Of a DNA stretch of 64,000 nt, positions 42,043 to 49,076 are shown piece after piece; positions within the stretch are counted from its first letter, which is position 1; each line of letters begins with the position of its first letter. Source of the stretch: Gemmatimonadota bacterium (GTDB lineage Bacteria > Gemmatimonadota > Gemmatimonadetes > Gemmatimonadales > GWC2-71-9); NCBI GenBank assembly GCA_003222115.1, contig QHUL01000061.1, positions 1 to 64,000 of the forward strand. Direction: 5' to 3'. The notes beneath the pieces were generated by a model. The model worked only from the letters and a program-made list of their open reading frames with translations. It had not been told where the DNA came from and did not search any database. The position numbers and the translations under genes are program-made.

Positions 42043-42741
42043 TCACGTCGTCACGATGAACCAGTCCATGCTCACGCCCACAAGCCAGTGCAGCAGCGCG
42101 ACATACCAGACGGATCCCAGGCGCAGGTCGATCGCGCCGAACACGAGTCCCGCCGGGCCCGCCGCGCAGGCCTCGTTCAGCGCCCGGCCGAAGTGCGCCG
42201 TCACCGAGAGCGCCGTCTGCACGAGGTTGGACGACGTGTCGCCCATGACTCCCCGCAGTCCGAAGAGGAGCACGCCTCGAAACAGCACTTCCCAGGAGCC
42301 GAAGTAGAGCAGCTGCAGCGCCGCGTAGCCGCCGAAGGCAGACGGGGCGGCCGTGAGCGCCGGATCGAGCGGATACACCGCGCGGATTGCCGGAGACAAG
42401 GCGGCGATGCGGCCCGCCAGAACGGCGAGGGGAACACCGATGGCGACCCAGACGACTCCCGCGCGCCAGCGCCCCAGCCCGAGTCCCAGGTCCGTGAGGG
42501 AGAGTCCCGTGAGCCGCCGGGCGGCGAGCACGGGAACAACGGCGAGGAGCACCGCCGCGGCGACGAAATGCAGCGGCGGCGCGAGCGGCGCGGCGGTGAG
42601 GGCGAACCAGCCGCGCGGGCGGGAGTACACACCGACGGCGTCGGCGCGCGCGAAATAATAGAAGCAGAGCAGCGCGAGCGTGGCGACGGCGAGCAGCGCC
42701 TCGGGGCGCCGTCGCGGCTCCGTCAGGCAGCGAGCTGCCAT
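42043..42741 (-). CDS. CPBP-family intramembrane protease-like protein, active-site Glu missing
   Basis: A 232-residue protein with about seven helices of the CPBP (CAAX-protease and bacteriocin-processing, Abi) type. Motif 1 normally reads EExxxR. Here it is WEVLFR (Trp150, Glu151), so one of the two glutamates is replaced by Trp. Motif 2 His occurs in SVTAHFGRALNE, and LLHWLVGVSMDW carries the third. Proteolysis is therefore doubtful. The ATG at 42741 lies inside the end of the preceding reductase gene (19-base overlap). Confidence 0.75.
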   Translation of the reverse strand: MAARCLTEPRRRPEALLAVATLALLCFYYFARADAVGVYSRPRGWFALTAAPLAPPLHFVAAAVLLAVVPVLAARRLTGLSLTDLGLGLGRWRAGVVWVAIGVPLAVLAGRIAALSPAIRAVYPLDPALTAAPSAFGGYAALQLLYFGSWEVLFRGVLLFGLRGVMGDTSSNLVQTALSVTAHFGRALNEACAAGPAGLVFGAIDLRLGSVWYVALLHWLVGVSMDWFIVTT

Positions 42742-43724
42742 GGCCAGGTCCCTCCGCCGCCGCGCAGCCACGCGACGGTCTCCGCCACGCCGGCCCGCGC
42801 CGATCGCGGCGCGTAACCCAGATCGCTTCGCGCCGGCTCGACGTCGGCGGGGCGGTGCTCGAGGAACACGCGGACCCATCCGGGCGTGATGGCCACGTCG
42901 CCCCCGAGCCGCCCCCACAGGAGCGCGGCGTACCCCGCCGCGAGGGCGGCCGCCCGAGGCAGGGCGACCACTTTGCGCCTCACGCCCGAGACCTCTCCGA
43001 CGAGATCGAGGAACGCGCGGAACGAGAGATTCTCGCCGCCCAGCACGTAATGGGCTCCCGAGCGTCCCGCGCGTGCGGCCCGCCGGATCCCGTCGGCGAC
43101 GTCCGCCGCGTGCACGTAGCTGGCCAGGACGTCGCCATCGTCGAGCCGCACCCGGAACCGCCCGCGGAGATACAGCGCGATTACGCGCGTCACGGCGTTG
43201 GCGTCGTTGCAGGGGCCCGATCCGTAGACGCGTGTCGGATGCACGATCACCGCGTGTCGCCCCGCAGCCGCATACGACTCCACCAGCCGCTCCCCTGCCC
43301 GCTTCGACTCTTCGTAGGGCGTCGGGCGGGCGGCGAGGCCGTCGAGTGGAGCGGGTCGCCCCGGGGGGAGCGTGAGCATGGTAGACACATGAACGAGCCG
43401 GCTCACCCCGGCGGCGTGGGCGGATTCGAGCAGCCGTTCGACCGTGTGCACGTTCACCGCGGTGAACTCGGCCGGGTCGCGTGCCCAGGCGCGGGCGCAG
43501 GCGGCGAGATGCAGCACGGTCTCCGCTCCGCGCACCGCCGCGACCAGCGTGCCGGCATCACGCACGTCGCCCCGCACTACCTCCACTCGGGCCCGCAGGG
43601 CGGCGGAGAGGGACTCCGGGCGGCGCACCAGCACGCGCGTGTGGACGCCGTCGGCGACGAGCTGCCGCACGAGGTGGCCGCCGATGAACCCCGTGGCGCC
43701 GGTCACAACCGTGAGACCGCTCAC
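42723..43724 (-). CDS. Extended SDR NAD-dependent epimerase/reductase (lipid module 2, second)
   Basis: A 333-residue member of the extended SDR family. The NAD motif is TGATGFIGGHL (residues 6-16), the catalytic pair YEESK is near 145, and HVSTML supplies the Ser. The GTG start overlaps the PAP2 stop (GTGA). It resembles the CerR-type reductases and sterol/dihydroflavonol-like SDRs. With the neighbouring PAP2 gene and another SDR it forms a three-gene unit parallel to that at 31.5-33.4 kb. The substrate is probably a lipid by context. Confidence 0.82.
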   Translation of the reverse strand: MSGLTVVTGATGFIGGHLVRQLVADGVHTRVLVRRPESLSAALRARVEVVRGDVRDAGTLVAAVRGAETVLHLAACARAWARDPAEFTAVNVHTVERLLESAHAAGVSRLVHVSTMLTLPPGRPAPLDGLAARPTPYEESKRAGERLVESYAAAGRHAVIVHPTRVYGSGPCNDANAVTRVIALYLRGRFRVRLDDGDVLASYVHAADVADGIRRAARAGRSGAHYVLGGENLSFRAFLDLVGEVSGVRRKVVALPRAAALAAGYAALLWGRLGGDVAITPGWVRVFLEHRPADVEPARSDLGYAPRSARAGVAETVAWLRGGGGTWPWQLAA

Positions 43725-44668
43725 CGATCGCTCCCGGCGCCTGCTGCAACCGGGGTGGGCGCAAACAGGGGCAAGACGGGCGCCGGCACCGTGGAGCCTT
43801 CGCCCAGCCAGCGCGCCAGCGGTCCCGCGACCGCGACCTGGAGCAGCCAGGCTCCCGCGCAACCCGCCAGCGCGTCGACCGGGAAGTGATTCTGCGTGTA
43901 CACGGTCGAGACGAGCACGCCGATCGCTTCGAGCCATAGGAGCGTCGCGATCCGGGGTGGCAACCAACGCGAACAGGCGTAGGCGATCGTGACCGCACCG
44001 GCGACGTGCGAGCTCGGAAATGCCGATCCCGGTGAATCGCCCGCGCCGAGCGCCGAGGCCACCAGGCGATGAAAAAAACCGTCATTGAGCGGGCCCGCAT
44101 ACCGGGGCAGAGTGAGGCCGGGCCCGTACACGGGGTACACGAGGTAGATCGCGTAGCAAGTGAGGTAGGTGAGCATGAGGCGGAACACCAGGTCCCGCAG
44201 GGCCGCCGTGCGGCCGAGCAGCATCAGGGCGAGCGGCGGGAGACCGATCAGGAGGTAGTACGCCCAGTAGGCGAAATGCATCGGCTCGCTCAGCCACAGA
44301 TAGGGCATGCGCTGCATCCACACCAGGTTGACGTGCGAGCCGTGGATGCCGAACAGCGCGAGGTCGAGCGCTGCGATCTGTTGGTCGAACGTCGGCGGTA
44401 TCCGGAGTTGCTGCAGCAGTCCGAGCTCGGGCCAGAACCCGGCGAGCCAGATGACCGGGTACAGCTCGCGCAGCGTCCGGAGGGGCGGTGACAGCGGGGC
44501 CGGGGCGCGCCGGAGCAGCGCCGGCAGCGCCACCGCGGCGGCGTGGGCGAGCGCGAGCCATACCGCGTGCGGGACGCGCCCCGCGTATGCGGCCCAGAGC
44601 CCGGCGAGAGCGGCGTTGTAGATCGCGACGAACCGATCGATCGCCAGGACGCGGGGCTTCAGATCCAT
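43721..44668 (-). CDS. Aur1/PAP2-type membrane protein, second copy
   Basis: A 315-residue polytopic protein with about seven helices. PAP2 motifs are FPSSHVAGAVTIAYACS (about 230) and QNHFPVDALAG (about 270). VYPVYGPGLTLP precedes them, which resembles the inositolphosphotransferase (Aur1/Ipt1) branch. It closely parallels the PAP2 protein at 32478, including WAYYLLIGLPPLALML in the same place. It is probably a lipid-phosphate transferase or phosphatase of the membrane. The ATG overlaps the preceding SDR stop by 10 bases. Confidence 0.8.
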   Translation of the reverse strand: MDLKPRVLAIDRFVAIYNAALAGLWAAYAGRVPHAVWLALAHAAAVALPALLRRAPAPLSPPLRTLRELYPVIWLAGFWPELGLLQQLRIPPTFDQQIAALDLALFGIHGSHVNLVWMQRMPYLWLSEPMHFAYWAYYLLIGLPPLALMLLGRTAALRDLVFRLMLTYLTCYAIYLVYPVYGPGLTLPRYAGPLNDGFFHRLVASALGAGDSPGSAFPSSHVAGAVTIAYACSRWLPPRIATLLWLEAIGVLVSTVYTQNHFPVDALAGCAGAWLLQVAVAGPLARWLGEGSTVPAPVLPLFAPTPVAAGAGSDR

Positions 44669-45639
44669 CGGGCCTCCCGGTACCACTGCGCCGTCTCCGC
44701 GACCCCGCGGGCGACCGGGTACTGGGGCGCGAAGCCGAGCTCGGTCATCGCCCGCGACGGATCGCACACCCAGCGCTCCTGCACCAGCTCGCGGAGCCGC
44801 TCCCGGTTGAGGATCGCTGCCGCGTGCCGCAGCCGTGCGCAGGCTTCCGCCGCGACGGCGACGGCCCAAGCGACGGGCGCGGGCACGCTGAGGAGCAGCG
44901 GCTGGCGCTCGAGTGCCCGACCCACGGCCCGCGCGAATTCGCGCCAGGTCACCGGCTCGGGGTACGCGACGCAGTACGTGCGGTGGATGGCCTGCTCGGC
45001 GTCCGCGGCCGCGAGCAGCGCGCGCACGAGGTCCGCCACGTGGACGAGGCTCACTTCCCGGTCCCATGAGCCGACGGTCAGCGCCACGCCGCGGCGCACC
45101 AGCCGGAACAGCTTGAGCACGCCGCGCTCGCGCGGCCCGTACACGGACGTCGGCCGGATGATCGTCGCGGGGACGCGATCGGCGAACGCGTGCGCGATCG
45201 CTTCCGCGAGCAGCTTCGAGTGCCCGTAGTGCGAGATCGGATACGGCACGGTGTCGGGTGAGAGCCGGTCCCCGTTCCGGCAGGGCCCGAGCGCCGCGAG
45301 GGACGACATCAGGACCACCCGCGGCGCGCGGCCGTTATGCGCCGCGGCCGCGCGGAACACCCGGGCCGTCCCCTCCGTGTTGACGGCGTAGAAGTCGCGC
45401 GGCGCCCGCGCCTCGGTCAGCCCCGCGAGATGGAACACGACGTCCGCCCCCGCGAAGGCGGCGCTGAGCGCCCGCTCGTTGTCGAGCCCCGAGTCGCGGT
45501 AGCTCAGGTCCAGCCCTTCGAGCCAGCGGCGCGGCGCCCCGGGACGCTCCACGCAGACGACCTCGTCGCCACGCGCGACGAGCGCCTCGATCAGATGACT
45601 GCCGATGAACCCCGCTCCGCCCGTCACCACCGCGCGCAT
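44659..45639 (-). CDS. Extended SDR NAD-dependent epimerase/reductase (lipid module 2, first)
   Basis: A 326-residue SDR protein. The NAD motif is TGGAGFIGSHL (residues 5-15), the catalytic pair YGHSK is near 150, and Ser lies in VVLMSSLAALGP. The ATG at 45639 (MRAVVTGG) is preceded by AAGGAGG at a spacing of 6 and is better than longer starts. It is similar to the CerR-like protein at 31519. It is the first gene of a four-gene operon (SDR, PAP2, SDR, CPBP) and carries a SARP-type direct repeat upstream (45686-45703). Confidence 0.85.
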   Translation of the reverse strand: MRAVVTGGAGFIGSHLIEALVARGDEVVCVERPGAPRRWLEGLDLSYRDSGLDNERALSAAFAGADVVFHLAGLTEARAPRDFYAVNTEGTARVFRAAAAHNGRAPRVVLMSSLAALGPCRNGDRLSPDTVPYPISHYGHSKLLAEAIAHAFADRVPATIIRPTSVYGPRERGVLKLFRLVRRGVALTVGSWDREVSLVHVADLVRALLAAADAEQAIHRTYCVAYPEPVTWREFARAVGRALERQPLLLSVPAPVAWAVAVAAEACARLRHAAAILNRERLRELVQERWVCDPSRAMTELGFAPQYPVARGVAETAQWYREARWI

Positions 45640-45882
45640 GCCGACCTCCTTGATGTCGCGCTCGCAGAGCAATCTCGGGCGCAGAGGTCAAGGCGCGGTC
45701 AAGGCAGCGACAGCGTCACCCGACGGCCGCGCGGGCCCCAGGCCCGAGCGATGAAGCGGGTGAGATCGAGCAGGAAGCGGGTGTAGGAGCGGTGCACGGG
45801 CGAGCCTGCGCGCGCGAGCTCGGAGGGCTCGAGCCGGTGGAGCGCGCGGATCAGCGCGCGCTGTCGGCCGGGAGGTCGTGTC
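45640..45882. other. Gap without a confident gene
   Basis: This 243-base stretch holds the SARP-like direct repeats (45686-45703) near its left end. An open minus-strand frame of about 60 codons ends at 45699 (VHRSYTRFLLDLTRFIARAW), but it has no plausible ribosome site and starts within the hydrolase gene, so I do not call it a gene. Confidence 0.4.
45686..45703 (-). promoter_or_regulatory. SARP-type direct repeat upstream of the second lipid module
   Basis: Two identical CTTGACC heptamers on the minus strand are spaced so that their period is exactly 11 bases. The nearer copy ends 46 bases before the SDR start at 45639. This layout matches the direct heptamers that SARP regulators bind. 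A very similar pair is at 48005-48022. Confidence 0.55.
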
Positions 45883-46803
45883 TCACGGCTTCGCGCTTCC
45901 GTCAGAACCGGCTGCGGAGAGCGCGGACGCCGGGCCGACGCGTGACACTGCCGCCACGACGGCGTCGGGCCGCTCTTCATGGACGAAATGCCCGGCGCCG
46001 GCGACCGTGTCCACGGTGAACGCGCGCAGCGAGTCGGCCAGCTCGACCAGCTCGGCCGGCCGCGGTCCGCCGCCGTGGGGCACGCCGCCCAGCACCAGCA
46101 GCACGGGACACGTGATCGCCGAGAGACGCGGCTCGAGCCGCTCCCGCTCGCGCGACGCGGCCATGGCAAGGTAGCCCCGCAGCGTGCCATCGAGGTCGCG
46201 CGCGGCGCCGGCCGTGTAGCCGTCCACCACGCTGTCACTGACCCACGACGGATCGGCCGACAGGGCGATCAAGTTTGCGCGGATCTTCTTGCGGATCATG
46301 CGGACGCCGCCGAACAGCTTGATCCAGGGCGCGAGCTGCATCGCCCGGCGCATCCCCGGCGTCGCCGCCGCCTCGACGGGCCCGCCCTCGAGCGAGACCA
46401 CCGCCCGCACCAGATCCGGCCGCCGGTATGCGAGCCGATAGGCGATCGACGCGCTGGTGGCGTGGGCGACGATCACCGCCCACGTCACACCGAGCTGATC
46501 GAGCGCGCCGGCGATCCGGTCGGCTTGAGCGGTGAGCGAATAGTCGGCGTGCTCGGGCCGCCCCGAGTTGCCGACGCCGAGCGGCTCGATCACGATGGCG
46601 CGATAACCCGCCTCCGTCAGGCGCGGGATGACCTTCCGATAGGCGAACGCCGCTCCGAACAGGCCGGGGATGAGCACGACAGGGGCGCCGGCCTCGCCTC
46701 CCGCCACGGCGACCTGCACCGACTCGGCACGCGGCAGCACCAGCGGAAACGTGTGCGAGCTGTCGGCCACCACTAGCAGAGCGAGCAGCCACATGAGTCC
46801 CAC
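45883..46803 (-). CDS. Alpha/beta hydrolase-fold protein with lost nucleophile (copy A)
   Basis: A 306-residue secreted or anchored alpha/beta hydrolase-fold protein with an N-terminal helix (LMWLLALLVVADSS). Its paralogue at 48057 has the nucleophile elbow GHDIG. Here the aligned positions read AHATS (residues 113-117), so the catalytic Asp is replaced by Ala115, while the His in GAGHFVHEERP is kept. It is probably not a hydrolase, or it uses another residue. The start lies right after the EEP stop, so it is cotranscribed. Confidence 0.82.
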   Translation of the reverse strand: MGLMWLLALLVVADSSHTFPLVLPRAESVQVAVAGGEAGAPVVLIPGLFGAAFAYRKVIPRLTEAGYRAIVIEPLGVGNSGRPEHADYSLTAQADRIAGALDQLGVTWAVIVAHATSASIAYRLAYRRPDLVRAVVSLEGGPVEAAATPGMRRAMQLAPWIKLFGGVRMIRKKIRANLIALSADPSWVSDSVVDGYTAGAARDLDGTLRGYLAMAASRERERLEPRLSAITCPVLLVLGGVPHGGGPRPAELVELADSLRAFTVDTVAGAGHFVHEERPDAVVAAVSRVGPASALSAAGSDGSAKP

Positions 46804-47961
46804 TCACTTCGCCGCGACCGCGGCTGCGGCGGGCACGAGGAACGTCGCCGCCACGCCGGCGTGGTCCGAAGGCCAGAGCCCCGACGCAGTCCGCTCACCC
46901 GGCCGGTCTCCAACCACCGCGCGGCTCACGAGCCGCGCGCCCGGCGGCAGGTTCCGGGTGAAGATGAAGTCGAGCCGCTGGTCGAACGTCGGCCTCGGAT
47001 TCCGGAGATCCGCCTGCTCACAGCACGTGAGCCCGGGAGCCTGGCGGTCCGGCTGGCTCCAGGTGTCCGCGTATCCGGCCGAGCGCACCATGCCATAGGT
47101 CGGAGTCGCGCGCGTCGGGTCCGCGCCGTAGGCGTCCGAATTGAAGTCGCCGACCAGGATGGTGGGCTGCGATTCGCCGCCCAGCAGCGCGAGCAGTTCC
47201 TCGGTCTGGGCCAGCTGGATGGCCTCGACTTCCTGCCCTGCGAGGTGGGTCGCGACGAAGCGGTAGGTCTGGCCGCCGAGCGTCGCCTCGGCGGAGCTCC
47301 AACCCTGGTAGACTCCCGTCGTCACGTTGCCGAGGGTCACGGGGATGTGGGCGCGATACACGCCGGACTGCGGATTCGCGTACCGGACGTCGGCGCGCAG
47401 CAGGACGGCGTCGCCGTCGGTGAAGCGCACGCCGGCGAGGATCGGCTGCCCCGACGGATCGAAACCGGCGATCACGGGCACCTGAATGTCCGTGGTGCGG
47501 TCCACGGCGGCGGCCGCATAGTCGAGGCCGCGCGCGCGCAGCGAATCGATCACGAGCTGGAGAAAGTCGTACGCGACGTGCGTCGCAAGCTCGTCGAAGG
47601 GCCGGTCCGTCGTCCGATAGAGCGCCAGCTCCTGGAGACCGACGACGTCGGGCCGCCGTGCGGCGATCTCCCCGGCCAGGACACCGGCGCGAGCCGGGAA
47701 GTCTGTGGCCTGGACGTGGGCCCACTCCTCGGTTGCCAGGACGATCGCCTCGTGCGGGGTCTGCGCCTGCAGGACCCGCTCGATCTCCGCGCCGACGTAG
47801 ACGTTCCACGTGAGAGCGGTAAGGCCGGGGGGCCCTGCTGCGGACAGATCGCTCGAAACAGTGCGGTGCAGAACGGCGGTACGGGCCGGTCCGAGTGGAT
47901 TCGAGTCGGCACACCCGACGGCGAAGAGAACGGCGGCGAGCAGGGCGCTACGGTGATTCAC
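46804..47961 (-). CDS. Secreted EEP-family phosphodiesterase/phosphatase lipoprotein
   Basis: A 385-residue member of the endonuclease/exonuclease/phosphatase superfamily. The signal ends FAVGC, a plausible lipobox. Catalytic motifs are complete: TWNVYVG, VGLQELALY, ATHLAGQ, VGDFNSD, RLDFIF and PSDHAGVAATF. Family members cleave DNA, inositol phosphates or sphingomyelin. Near the sphingolipid region, a lipid-head-group phosphodiesterase role is possible but not shown. The GTG start has AGGAG seven bases upstream. SARP-type repeats lie at 48005-48022, 43 bases from the start. Confidence 0.88.
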   Translation of the reverse strand: MNHRSALLAAVLFAVGCADSNPLGPARTAVLHRTVSSDLSAAGPPGLTALTWNVYVGAEIERVLQAQTPHEAIVLATEEWAHVQATDFPARAGVLAGEIAARRPDVVGLQELALYRTTDRPFDELATHVAYDFLQLVIDSLRARGLDYAAAAVDRTTDIQVPVIAGFDPSGQPILAGVRFTDGDAVLLRADVRYANPQSGVYRAHIPVTLGNVTTGVYQGWSSAEATLGGQTYRFVATHLAGQEVEAIQLAQTEELLALLGGESQPTILVGDFNSDAYGADPTRATPTYGMVRSAGYADTWSQPDRQAPGLTCCEQADLRNPRPTFDQRLDFIFTRNLPPGARLVSRAVVGDRPGERTASGLWPSDHAGVAATFLVPAAAAVAAK

Positions 47962-48004
47962 GGGACCACTCCTGTGCGGGGCGGGCGAAACGATCGCCCG
48001 GGCC

Positions 48005-48022
48005 CATCAAGGAGCGGTCAAG
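48005..48022 (-). promoter_or_regulatory. SARP-type direct repeat upstream of the EEP gene
   Basis: CTTGACC (48016-48022) and CTTGATG (48005-48011) on the minus strand have an 11-base period. The 16-base core differs from the site at 45688-45703 at one base, and the distance to the start codon is nearly the same (43 versus 46 bases). The adjacent SARP gene (49077) is the obvious candidate binder. Confidence 0.55.
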
Positions 48023-48031
48023 CGCCAGCTC

Positions 48032-48057
48032 AGGGCTTCAAGGGGATTTCAAGCCCT
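48032..48057 (-). terminator. Hairpin after hydrolase copy B
   Basis: AGGGCTT (48032-48038) pairs with AAGCCCT (48051-48057) directly at the end of the hydrolase gene. There is no T-run after it, so it may be a weak terminator or an RNA-stabilising stem. Confidence 0.4.
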
Positions 48058-48944
48058 CACTTGGGCGGGCGTGCGGGCGCCGTTTCTGCCCGCTCGATCG
48101 CGGCAAAGACGGCCTGCGGCTGCTCCTCGTAGAGGAAGTGGCCGGCGCCCGACACCGTATCTACCGTGAACGCGGGCAGGCGCGCCGCCAAGACGCGGAC
48201 CTCCGCCGCAGGAATACCGCCCGAGTGCGGCGCGGAGCCGACGACGAGACGGACGGGGCAGAGGATCTCAGCCAAGTGGGGCACGAGCCGCTCGGGCTCC
48301 CTGGCGTGTGCCATGCGGACGTAGGCCTTCAGCGTGCCATCGAAGTTGTGGGCCGCCCCAGTCGTGTAGCCGTCCACGACGGCGTCGCTCACCCAGCTCG
48401 TGTCGCCGGACGACGCGACCAGTGACCTCCGGATCTCGCGGCGTACCCGCCCGTAGCCGCCGAACATCTTGATCCACGGCGCGAACCGCATCGCGCGCCG
48501 GAATCCCGGCGTCGCCGCGGCTTCGGCCGGCCCGCCTTCCAGGGAGACGATCGCGCGCACCAGATCGGGTCGGCGGTAGGCAAGCCGGAAGGCGATTGCC
48601 GCGCCTATATCGTGGCCTATGATCACAGCTTGCCTTACGTGGAGCGTGTCGAGCACCGTCGCGAGGCGTTCTGCCTGCGCGCTGAGGGAGTAATCCGCAC
48701 GCTCGGGACGCGCCGACGTGCCCACGCCAAGCGGCTCGAACACGATCGCCTGATAGCCCGCGCCCACGAGTAGTGGGATGAGATGGCGATAGCCGAACGC
48801 CGAGCCGAACAGCCCCGGCACGAGCACAACCGGCTCTCCCGCCCCCGCCCCCGCCACAGTGACCGACACCGACTCCTGTGGAGACACCGCGAGTTGCACG
48901 ACGTGCGACGAGTCTCCGAACAACAATACCGCGAGCAGCAACAT
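48057..48944 (-). CDS. Alpha/beta hydrolase (epoxide hydrolase/haloalkane dehalogenase-like), copy B
   Basis: A 295-residue alpha/beta hydrolase-fold enzyme with an N-terminal signal-like helix (MLLLAVLLFGDSSHVV). The oxyanion strand is VPGLFGSAFGYR, the nucleophile elbow IIGHDIGAAIAF (Asp112) is of the epoxide-hydrolase/dehalogenase type, and the His is in GAGHFLYEEQP. It should hydrolyse esters, epoxides or halides. The ATG at 48944 follows GAGGAAGGG and is preferred to an in-frame start at 48965. It is a close paralogue of the protein at 45883, the two being separated by the EEP gene. Confidence 0.86.
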   Translation of the reverse strand: MLLLAVLLFGDSSHVVQLAVSPQESVSVTVAGAGAGEPVVLVPGLFGSAFGYRHLIPLLVGAGYQAIVFEPLGVGTSARPERADYSLSAQAERLATVLDTLHVRQAVIIGHDIGAAIAFRLAYRRPDLVRAIVSLEGGPAEAAATPGFRRAMRFAPWIKMFGGYGRVRREIRRSLVASSGDTSWVSDAVVDGYTTGAAHNFDGTLKAYVRMAHAREPERLVPHLAEILCPVRLVVGSAPHSGGIPAAEVRVLAARLPAFTVDTVSGAGHFLYEEQPQAVFAAIERAETAPARPPK

Positions 48945-49076
48945 AGACCCTTCCTCTGGACGCACGCCTCCACGCCCTCGGCAAAGGGTTCCAAGTCTCC
49001 ACGTTCTGCGCCGCGGTGCTGTGACATGGCTTACCGACGGGGCGGCGGGGAGGTCAACGAGCTGTGGGCCAGCGAG

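Noticed and set aside
45699-45882. Small gene in the gap after hydrolase copy A
   Set aside because: The frame has only CTG or late GTG starts, no ribosome site and begins inside the hydrolase gene.
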